Below are positions 1-5,472 of a stretch of DNA of 6,611 nt, piece after piece. Every line of letters begins with the position of its first letter. The stretch's first letter is position 1. The notes below the pieces were generated by a model, which did not search any database, was not told where the DNA came from, and was given only the letters and a program-made list of their open reading frames with translations. The position numbers and the translations under genes were made by a program. This DNA is from Chlorobiales bacterium (GTDB lineage Bacteria > Bacteroidota > Chlorobiia > Chlorobiales > Chlorobiaceae). The stretch covers positions 1 to 6,611 of the forward strand of contig JAKSDB010000390.1 in the NCBI GenBank assembly GCA_022360415.1, given 5' to 3'.

Positions 1-1927
1 GGTGAATGTACTGTTTATCAAGGGAAGCGGGCTCGATCTCTCCGACGTGACCGCCTATGATTTTACACCGGTCAGGATTGAACCTCTCCAGAAGCTGCTG
101 CAAATGATTCTGGCAGGCGAAAATCTTTCTGATGAGGACCTCAAAAGCTTTTCCAACCGGGAGTTGAAAAATTTTCTGTTCCTGAACCTTTTCAGTCTTA
201 CCGATCATATGGTAAGAAACGGATTGACGCCTTCGATCGAGACGCTGCTGCATGCTTTTCTGCCCCACAAATACATTTATCATACACATTCCCAGGCACT
301 GCTTACCCTGTCCAATCAGCCGGATGGAGAGAAACTTGTCAGGGAGGTGCTTGGTGAAAGGTTCGGGATTGTTCCCTATATGCGCCCCGGCCTTGAGCTG
401 GCACGATCTGCCGAGCAGATCTATGCCGCAGACAGAAACGTGGACGGTCTTGTGCTCCTGAAGCACGGGCTGGTGACTTTCGGGGAAACATCCAGGGAAA
501 CATACGATTTCATGATAGGTGCCGTTTCAGAGCTTGAGGGCAGAATCGATCAGGCAGGCATGAAGACATTTCCCTCGATAGGCTTGCCGGAAAACCTCCT
601 TCCGGTAGAAGCGGTCGCTCCTGTCATCAGGGGAGCATGTGCTGTGGAAAAAGCTTCTGAAAGCCGCGATTACGAGAGCTTTATTCTCGATTTCCGGACG
701 TCGCCCGAGATCATGGAGTACGTCAACAACGCCGATCTTGCATCGATTGCCCGCAAAGGCGCCATGACGCCGGATTTCATTATTCGTACAAAGAATCTCC
801 CACTGATTCTTCCCGCGCCTGATGCCGCGGATGAGAAAGGGTTCAAGGAGCGGGTTCGGGAAACGGTTGAGGCGTATAAAAAAGAGTATACGGAGTATTT
901 CAATCGCCAGAAAAGGGCTTCCGGCATAGACGTCGAGATGCTCGACCCGCTTCCGAGAGTGGTTCTCGTACCGGGACTCGGTCTGTTCGGGCTCGGCAAA
1001 ACGCTCAGGGACGCCCGTGTTAACGCCGATATTGCCATGGGCTCGGCCGAAGCGGTGCTGCAGGCGGAATCCATCGGCTGTTTTGAATCCATCAGCGAGG
1101 AAGAGGTGTTCGGCATAGAGTACTGGGATATGGAGCAGGCCAAGGTAAAGAAGGTGCTGCATGACGTTTTTGCCGGAAAGATTGTCATGGTGACCGGGGG
1201 GGCAGGGGCTATCGGTTTTGCAACAGCAAAAGCGTTCAGGGAGAGGGGGGCTGAAGTAGCGATTCTCGACCTTGACTATGAAAGTCTCCAAATGGCAAAA
1301 GATAAAATCGGGCCGGACACCCTTGCTGTTGCCTGTGATGTTACCGACCGTTCTTCGGTTGCGGACGCATTCAGGAAAATCTGTCAACGGTTCGGAGGGA
1401 TCGATATCGTTGTCTCCAATGTCGGAGCTGCTTTACAGGGGAGAATAGGCGAAGTCTCTGATGAAGTATTGCGAAAAAGTTTCGAGCTCAATTTTTTCTC
1501 TCACCAGACGATTTCACAGGAAGCCGTTACGATTATGAAGCAGCAGGGGATCGGCGGAAATCTGCTCTACAATGTATCAAAGCAGGCGGTTAATCCGGGA
1601 CCCGATTTCGGGCCCTATGGCCTGCCCAAGGCCGCGACCCTTTTTCTGGTCCGTCAGTATGCACTGGACCATGGCCGTGACGGTATCCGGGCAAACGGCA
1701 TCAATGCCGACAGGATCCGCAGCGGGCTTCTGAACGAGGATATGATTGCATCGCGCTCGAAAGCCAGAGGGCTCAGTACCCGGGAGTACATGGCGGGCAA
1801 CCTTCTCAAGCTCGAAGTCACGGCCGAAGATGTCGCGGAAGCATTTGTTCATCTCGCGCTCGAAAAGAAAACAACAGGTTCGATTACTACCGTAGACGGC
1901 GGCAACATAGCCGCAACTCTAAGGTGA
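1..1927 (+). CDS. Bifunctional class II aldolase / short-chain dehydrogenase fusion (5'-partial)
   Basis: The reading frame is open from the window edge (first full codon at base 2) to TGA at 1925-1927, giving 641 visible residues. The N-terminal half is a class II (zinc) aldolase of the RhaD/FucA/adducin fold. It shows the phosphate loop IKGSGLDL (residues 6-13), the catalytic Glu80 in PSIE, and metal ligands His94 and His96 (HTH) and His155 (KHGL). A linker (about 210-388) holds the family block VPGLGLFGLGKT. The C-terminal half (about 390-641) is an SDR with TGGAGAIG (398-405), Ser526, Tyr539 and Lys543. NNAG is replaced by SNVG (472-475). The tail VDGGNIAA is typical of this fusion family. 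Full-length members have roughly 680-700 residues, so about 50 residues, including the usual GGGNTS phosphate-binding segment, lie upstream; the GTG at base 2 is very probably internal. By family, the aldolase half cleaves a ketose 1-phosphate to DHAP plus an aldehyde, and the SDR half oxidises or reduces that aldehyde. The substrate cannot be read from sequence. It is probably cotranscribed with the two following genes. Confidence 0.93.
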   Translation, partial: VNVLFIKGSGLDLSDVTAYDFTPVRIEPLQKLLQMILAGENLSDEDLKSFSNRELKNFLFLNLFSLTDHMVRNGLTPSIETLLHAFLPHKYIYHTHSQALLTLSNQPDGEKLVREVLGERFGIVPYMRPGLELARSAEQIYAADRNVDGLVLLKHGLVTFGETSRETYDFMIGAVSELEGRIDQAGMKTFPSIGLPENLLPVEAVAPVIRGACAVEKASESRDYESFILDFRTSPEIMEYVNNADLASIARKGAMTPDFIIRTKNLPLILPAPDAADEKGFKERVRETVEAYKKEYTEYFNRQKRASGIDVEMLDPLPRVVLVPGLGLFGLGKTLRDARVNADIAMGSAEAVLQAESIGCFESISEEEVFGIEYWDMEQAKVKKVLHDVFAGKIVMVTGGAGAIGFATAKAFRERGAEVAILDLDYESLQMAKDKIGPDTLAVACDVTDRSSVADAFRKICQRFGGIDIVVSNVGAALQGRIGEVSDEVLRKSFELNFFSHQTISQEAVTIMKQQGIGGNLLYNVSKQAVNPGPDFGPYGLPKAATLFLVRQYALDHGRDGIRANGINADRIRSGLLNEDMIASRSKARGLSTREYMAGNLLKLEVTAEDVAEAFVHLALEKKTTGSITTVDGGNIAATLR

Positions 1928-1957
1928 TAACAATATATATCCATTATCAAAACGCAT

Positions 1958-1964
1958 AAGGGAG
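1958..1964 (+). promoter_or_regulatory. Ribosome binding site of the lsrF-like gene
   Basis: AAGGGAG lies 7 nt before the ATG at 1972. It supports that start and translation from a shared transcript with the upstream aldolase-SDR gene. Confidence 0.75.
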
Positions 1965-1971
1965 CATAGCC

Positions 1972-2853
1972 ATGCCGGAAGCAGATCAGGTGAAACAGGA
2001 GAAAAATTATTATACCGACGTACCGGTAGATACTCACGGTTTTTTTCTGAAAGGAGCCAGTTCCCTTGACTGGGGGATGAAAAACCGCCTTTCAAGGATT
2101 TTCAGGCCTGAAACGGGCAAGACCGTTATGTTTGCAATTGATCACGGTTATTTTCAAGGGCCGACAACGGGTCTCGAAAGGGTTGACCTGAACATCGTGC
2201 CGCTCATGCAGTATTCTGATGCGATCATGCTGACCAGGGGTATTTTGCGGACAACGGTTCCGCCTACCCTGACGAAAGCGGTGGTTATGCGGAGCAGCGG
2301 GGGCCCCAGTATCCTCAAAGAGCTTTCAGATGAACAGATAGCGGTTGATATCGATGACGCGATCCGCATGAACGTCGCCGCCATCACGCTTCAGGTTTTT
2401 ATCGGCGGAGAATACGAGACACGTTCGATACATAACATGACAAAACTTGTCGACTGGGGTTATCGTTACGGAATTCCGGTTATGGCAGTCACCGCAGTAG
2501 GAAAGAACATGGTACGCGACGCGAAATATTTCCGTCTTGCCTGCAGGATATGCGCGGAACTCGGTGCGCAGATAGTCAAAACCTACTATGTTCCCGAGGA
2601 TTTCGATACCGTCGTTTCATCCTGTCCTGTACCGATTGTTATGGCAGGCGGGAAGAAAATTTCCGAGCTTGATGCTTTAACCATGTCTTACAATGCCATC
2701 CGGGAAGGAGCGGCAGGGGTCGATATGGGAAGAAATATTTTCCAGAGTGAAGCGCCGGTTGCAATGATGAAAGCCGTTAACCGGATTGTTCATGAGAGCG
2801 TTACTCCTGAAGAAGCATATGACTATTTCAACAGCATCAAGGCTGAAGGGTAG
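1972..2853 (+). CDS. lsrF: LsrF-type class I aldolase / 3-hydroxy-5-phosphonooxypentane-2,4-dione thiolase
   Basis: This encodes a 293-residue cytoplasmic TIM-barrel enzyme of the DeoC/LacD/FbaB class I aldolase superfamily. It aligns from memory almost end to end with E. coli LsrF (291 residues): GxxxLDWGM near 28-36, the block TGKTVMxAxDHGYFQGPTTG (48-67) with Asp57 and His58, TRGILR (88-93), the Schiff-base lysine Lys203 in VKTYY, AGGKK (225-229) and GVDMGRNIFQS (249-259). E. coli LsrF uses the equivalent Lys203 to transfer an acetyl group from the autoinducer-2 derivative 3-hydroxy-2,4-pentadione 5-phosphate to CoA, giving acetyl-CoA and DHAP. The catalytic core is intact. The ATG start is backed by a good ribosome binding site and by family length. 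It lies 44 nt after the aldolase-SDR gene and 21 nt before the RLP gene. No lsrACDB, lsrK, lsrR or lsrG gene is visible, so the natural substrate may be something other than phospho-AI-2. The fold and chemistry are secure; the exact reaction is inferred. Confidence 0.93.
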   Translation: MPEADQVKQEKNYYTDVPVDTHGFFLKGASSLDWGMKNRLSRIFRPETGKTVMFAIDHGYFQGPTTGLERVDLNIVPLMQYSDAIMLTRGILRTTVPPTLTKAVVMRSSGGPSILKELSDEQIAVDIDDAIRMNVAAITLQVFIGGEYETRSIHNMTKLVDWGYRYGIPVMAVTAVGKNMVRDAKYFRLACRICAELGAQIVKTYYVPEDFDTVVSSCPVPIVMAGGKKISELDALTMSYNAIREGAAGVDMGRNIFQSEAPVAMMKAVNRIVHESVTPEEAYDYFNSIKAEG

Positions 2854-2860
2854 AGGGGAG
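2853..2860 (+). promoter_or_regulatory. Purine-rich ribosome binding site of the RLP gene
   Basis: GAGGGGAG starts at the last base of the lsrF-like stop codon and sits 14 nt before the ATG at 2875. That is longer than the usual 5-9 nt. The ATG is still preferred because the encoded N-terminus (MNAED) matches the remembered start of the C. tepidum RLP. Confidence 0.5.
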
Positions 2861-2874
2861 TTGAACGAATTACC

Positions 2875-4161
2875 ATGAACGCAGAAGATATACAAGGTTT
2901 TTTTGCAGACCGGGATCAGCTCGACATGGCTGATTACCTTGAGCTTGAGTATTACCTTGAGTGTATAGGGGATATCAGGACCTCTCTGGCCCATTTTTGC
3001 AGCGAGCAATCGACTGCTCAGTGGCGCAGGGTTGGTTTTGAAGAAGATTTCAGGGAGTCCTATGGTGCAAAGGTTGTCAGATGGCAGGTGCTGGAAGAGC
3101 TGGCCGAGCTCAGTTATCCGGTAGATCATGCCGCAGCGGGCAAGATTCACGCATGCAGGGTTACAATAGCCCATCCCCATGGAAATTTCGGCCCGAAAAT
3201 TCCCAATCTCATCACGGCTGTTTGCGGAGAGGGTACCTACTTCACTTCCGGTATCCCGCTTGTAAAGCTACTGGATATCTCGTTTCCCGACAACTATCTG
3301 GCCAGGTTCGAGGGGCCGAAATTCGGTATCGAGGGTATTCGTGACATGCTCGGCGCTTACGGCCGTCCGATTTTTTTCGGAGTTGTCAAGCCCAATATAG
3401 GCCTTCAACCCGAACACTTTTCCGAAATAGCCTATCAGAGCTGGCTTGGAGGGCTTGACATAGCGAAAGACGATGAGATGCTGGCCGATGTCAAATGGTC
3501 CACGACAAGAAGACGCACTGAACTTCTTGGCAAAGCACGGATCAAGGCGGAAGAGCTGACGGGAGATAAGAAAATCTACCTTGCAAATATCACCGACGAG
3601 GTTGACAGAATGATCGAGCTGCACGATGTGGCTGTGGCAAACGGTGCAAACGCTCTTCTTCTGAACACCATGCCGGTAGGACTCAGCGCGGTGCGTATGC
3701 TTCGCAAGCACACCAAAGTGCCGTTGATAGGTCACTTTCCTTTTATTGCCGCGTTTTCCCGGCTTGAAAAGTACGGTGTTCATACAAAAGTCATAACAAA
3801 GCTGCAACGGCTTGCTGGGCTCGATGCCATTATTATGCCCGGTTTCGGTAACCGCATGATGACACCCGAACAGGAGGTCCGGGAAAATATAGAGCAGTGC
3901 CTGAACGAGATGGGTTCCCTGAAGCGTTCGCTCCCCGTTCCGGGAGGAAGCGATTCGGCACTGACGCTTGAGAGTGTTTACAGGAAGGTCGGCAGCGTTG
4001 ACTTCGGATTTGTTCCCGGAAGAGGAATTTTCGGCCATCCTATGGGTCCGAAAGCAGGTGCGTCAAGTATTCGACAGGCATGGGACGCGATCGAGAAAGG
4101 CCAGACTCTCGATTCTTATGCCGAAACCCACCCTGAACTCATGGTAATGCTCGACAAATAA
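2875..4161 (+). CDS. rlp: Form IV RuBisCO-like protein (RLP, IV-Photo type)
   Basis: The product is a 428-residue RuBisCO large-subunit fold protein, very similar from memory to the C. tepidum RLP (about 435 residues). The N-terminal alpha/beta domain holds EQSTAQW (44-50) in place of the RuBisCO ESSTGTW motif. The C-terminal barrel holds VKPNIGL (171-177) and GGLDIAKDDE (192-201). The carbamylation-type Lys198 with Asp200 and Glu201 and the base-type Lys172 are kept. Several residues needed for carboxylation are changed: KPK becomes KPN, His-Arg of IHRAMH becomes His287-Phe288, the HSGT region becomes IMPGFG (320-325), and the loop-6 lysine is missing. The protein is therefore not expected to fix CO2 and should instead catalyse an enolisation or isomerisation on a related sugar phosphate. 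In C. tepidum, loss of the RLP impairs sulfur oxidation and induces stress responses; its reaction is, to my knowledge, unassigned. The gene is the last of the probable aldolase-SDR/lsrF/rlp operon and is followed immediately by a repeat array. Confidence 0.96.
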   Translation: MNAEDIQGFFADRDQLDMADYLELEYYLECIGDIRTSLAHFCSEQSTAQWRRVGFEEDFRESYGAKVVRWQVLEELAELSYPVDHAAAGKIHACRVTIAHPHGNFGPKIPNLITAVCGEGTYFTSGIPLVKLLDISFPDNYLARFEGPKFGIEGIRDMLGAYGRPIFFGVVKPNIGLQPEHFSEIAYQSWLGGLDIAKDDEMLADVKWSTTRRRTELLGKARIKAEELTGDKKIYLANITDEVDRMIELHDVAVANGANALLLNTMPVGLSAVRMLRKHTKVPLIGHFPFIAAFSRLEKYGVHTKVITKLQRLAGLDAIIMPGFGNRMMTPEQEVRENIEQCLNEMGSLKRSLPVPGGSDSALTLESVYRKVGSVDFGFVPGRGIFGHPMGPKAGASSIRQAWDAIEKGQTLDSYAETHPELMVMLDK

Positions 4162-4216
4162 AAAGTCAAAAGTAAAAAGTAAAAAGTCAAAGGGCAAAAG
4201 TCAAAAGTCAAAAGGA
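4161..4216 (+). repeat. Heptamer array 1, consensus AAAAGTC, 8 units
   Basis: Eight consecutive 7-bp units run without slippage, beginning at the last A of the rlp stop codon: AAAAGTC, AAAAGTA, AAAAGTA, AAAAGTC, AAAGGGC, AAAAGTC, AAAAGTC, AAAAGGA. The exact 7-bp phase marks it as a tandem short repeat and not merely A-rich sequence. Two further arrays with the same unit occur in this window. Its function is unknown. Confidence 0.85.
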
Positions 4217-4314
4217 AGAAAGGGATGAGGGAGAGAGTGCTGTTGTGCTAACTTATGAGAGCAGCAGTGAGCAACGAGTGCTGAGAGAAGAAAGAAATTT
4301 TGAATGATTTGTAG

Positions 4315-4334
4315 GGGCGAAAAATCTTTCGCCC
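4315..4334. repeat. Palindromic element GGGCGAAA-N4-TTTCGCCC
   Basis: There is a perfect 8-bp inverted repeat around the loop AATC, preceded by GTAG. It resembles GTAGGGGCGAAAAATTTTTCGCCC-type palindromes that I recall as dispersed intergenic elements in several bacterial groups. No T-tract follows it, so it is not a typical intrinsic terminator. It may be a REP-like remnant. Confidence 0.6.
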
Positions 4335-4350
4335 GATCACTGCGGACATA

Positions 4351-4370
4351 AACAAATCAACAAATCAACA
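4351..4370. repeat. Short tandem repeat (AACAAATC)2.5
   Basis: Two exact copies of the octamer AACAAATC are followed by AACA. It is a small direct repeat in the intergenic filler and no function can be assigned. Confidence 0.6.
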
Positions 4371-4443
4371 TATTTCACGGAGCGGCATGACTTTTCGCTT
4401 GCATCACTATCCCGGAACTATCTTCATGCTACTGACTACTTTC

Positions 4444-4478
4444 TTTTAACCTTTGCCTTTTCACTTTTGACTTTATTC
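4444..4478 (-). repeat. Heptamer array 2, inverse orientation, 5 units
   Basis: On the plus strand the units are TTTTAAC, CTTTGCC, TTTTCAC, TTTTGAC and TTTATTC, in perfect 7-bp phase. These are the reverse complement of the array 1 unit. A 12-bp match to array 1 (AAAGTCAAAAGT at 4162-4173) is kept with one change. The array ends 5 nt before the GTG start at 4484 and so fills the position where a Shine-Dalgarno would be. Confidence 0.75.
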
Positions 4479-4483
4479 TTACC

Positions 4484-5308
4484 GTGGGAAAACTCGAGAA
4501 CAAAGTTGCCGTCATTACCGGTTCTACCAGGGGCATCGGGAAAGCCATCGCGATTGCTTTCATGAAGGAAGGTGCGAAGGTTGTCATAACGTCAAGCCGC
4601 ATCGAGAATGTCGAGGCTGCCCTGAATGATTTTCCCGAACAGCGTGTATTCGGCCGTGTCTGCAATGTTTCCGATTATCAGGATGTTGAAAGACTTGTGG
4701 AAGCAGCCGTTGAGAGGTTTGGTAAAATCGACGTTTTTATCAATAACGCGGGTATATCCGATTCATTCTACAATATTACCGACGGAGACCCTCAAGAATG
4801 GGGTCGTGTTATTGATGTTAACCTGAAGGGGACCTATTATGGCACCAGAGCGGCATTGAACTACTTTCTTGAAACCGGCCATCCCGGAAAAATTATCAAT
4901 ATGGCCGGCTCGGGTACCGATAAAAAATCGAATACCCCCCATATCAGTGCCTATGGTTCATCGAAAGCAGCGATAGCAAGGTTTACCTTTGCCGTTGCAG
5001 AAGAGTACAAAAACACTCCGGTATCCATCATGCTGCTTCATCCCGGGCTTGTACGTACGGAGATGACAAGTGTTGTGCAGCCTACCCCCGAGATGAAGCG
5101 TCAGCTGGAAACATTCAGGACAATCACTGATATCTTCTCTCAACCACCTTCGGTGGCGGCATCGCTTGCTGTGAAGATGGCAAGTGATAGCACGAGGTGT
5201 AAAAGTGGCGGCTACCTGTCTGCTTTGGACAGAAAACGCAGAAAATGGCTGCTCTTTACCTATCCGTTTCGTAAACTGTTTCACAGAATAGACCGGACAA
5301 GTTATTAG
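4484..5308 (+). CDS. SDR-family NAD(P)-dependent oxidoreductase
   Basis: This encodes a 274-residue classical short-chain dehydrogenase/reductase. It has the Rossmann cofactor motif TGSTRGIG (12-19), NNAG (87-90), Asn113 in the DVNLKG helix, Ser143 in the AGSG strand end, and the catalytic Tyr157 and Lys161 (YGSSK). PG at 187-188 starts the substrate loop. The last 25 or so residues are basic and aromatic (KRRKWLLF), longer than the minimal 250-residue SDR. The substrate is not identifiable; FabG-like annotation would be a guess. The start is GTG at 4484, giving the usual MGKLENKVAVITG opening. An in-frame TGA at 4433 and the lack of any upstream ATG, GTG or TTG leave no other conventional start. 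No Shine-Dalgarno is visible because the pyrimidine-rich heptamer array 2 occupies that position. The gene is flanked by heptamer arrays on both sides and separated from rlp by 322 bp, so it is probably a separate transcription unit. Confidence 0.9.
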   Translation: MGKLENKVAVITGSTRGIGKAIAIAFMKEGAKVVITSSRIENVEAALNDFPEQRVFGRVCNVSDYQDVERLVEAAVERFGKIDVFINNAGISDSFYNITDGDPQEWGRVIDVNLKGTYYGTRAALNYFLETGHPGKIINMAGSGTDKKSNTPHISAYGSSKAAIARFTFAVAEEYKNTPVSIMLLHPGLVRTEMTSVVQPTPEMKRQLETFRTITDIFSQPPSVAASLAVKMASDSTRCKSGGYLSALDRKRRKWLLFTYPFRKLFHRIDRTSY

Positions 5309-5362
5309 CAGAAAGGCGGGTTGGCCGGATAGCTGGATCGCTTGAGAGCGAGGGGAGAAAGA

Positions 5363-5397
5363 TTAAGTCAAAAGATAAAGGTCAAAAGGCAAAAAGA
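5363..5397 (+). repeat. Heptamer array 3, 5 units
   Basis: The units TTAAGTC, AAAAGAT, AAAGGTC, AAAAGGC and AAAAAGA keep exact 7-bp phase and have the same orientation as array 1. The array lies in the 164-bp gap between the SDR gene and lptE. Confidence 0.7.
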
Positions 5398-5460
5398 TTG
5401 GGGAAGGAATGGACGGGGCTTCTCGTTCCTGGTTTCTTGAACGAAGTGGATTCTATAAAA

Positions 5461-5467
5461 AGGAGAG
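5461..5467 (+). promoter_or_regulatory. Shine-Dalgarno that fixes the TTG start of lptE
   Basis: AGGAGAG, preceded by a run of A, has its AGGAG core 7 nt before the TTG at 5473. It selects this start over the in-frame TTG at 5398, which would put about 25 extra residues in front of the signal peptide. Confidence 0.75.
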
Positions 5468-5472
5468 AGATT

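Larger units (their letters stand above)
4162..4483. other. 322-bp intergenic region made largely of repeats, no gene seen
   Basis: Neither strand shows a supportable coding sequence. In order it holds heptamer array 1, a stretch with two GAGTGCTG copies (4235-4242 and 4276-4283), a perfect 8-bp palindrome (4315-4334), a 2.5-copy octamer repeat (4351-4370), about 70 bp without evident structure, and heptamer array 2 in the opposite orientation. I found no convincing -35/-10 pair and no stem followed by a T-run, so neither a promoter for the downstream SDR nor a terminator for the rlp operon can be pinpointed, although both are expected here. Confidence 0.7.

Noticed and set aside
2..4. GTG at the window start as the true start codon of the aldolase-SDR gene
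   Set aside because: Starting there would lack the conserved N-terminal phosphate-binding segment and about 50 residues typical of the family; the gene more likely begins upstream of the window.
527..1387. 286-codon open frame on the minus strand inside the aldolase-SDR gene
   Set aside because: It lies wholly antisense to a strongly conserved coding region and its translation has no recognisable domain; the plus-strand frame explains the sequence.
3268..4038. 256-codon open frame on the minus strand inside the RLP gene
   Set aside because: It is a shadow of the RLP codons and shows no family motif.
2875..4161. Functional CO2-fixing RuBisCO large subunit
   Set aside because: Loop-6 lysine, KPK and HSGT-type residues are missing, no small-subunit gene is nearby, and the sequence reads as form IV RLP.
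4315..4334. Intrinsic terminator of the rlp operon
   Set aside because: The stem is good but is followed by GATCACTGCGG, not a T-tract, and lies about 150 bp past the stop codon.
4161..4478. CRISPR array
   Set aside because: The repeat units are 7 bp, contiguous and degenerate, without unique spacers, and no cas genes are visible.
5339..5350. Small hairpin CGCT-TGAG-AGCG between the SDR gene and lptE
   Set aside because: The stem is only 4-5 bp with no T-run; it is likely a chance occurrence.
5437..5459. Promoter for lptE from TTGAAC and TATAAA
   Set aside because: The spacer is only 11 nt, far short of the 16-18 nt expected for a sigma-70 type promoter.
5398..5472. Upstream in-frame TTG that would add 25 residues to LptE
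   Set aside because: It directly follows repeat array 3 with no Shine-Dalgarno and would put a long polar stretch before the signal peptide; TTG 5473 has a strong Shine-Dalgarno at the right distance.
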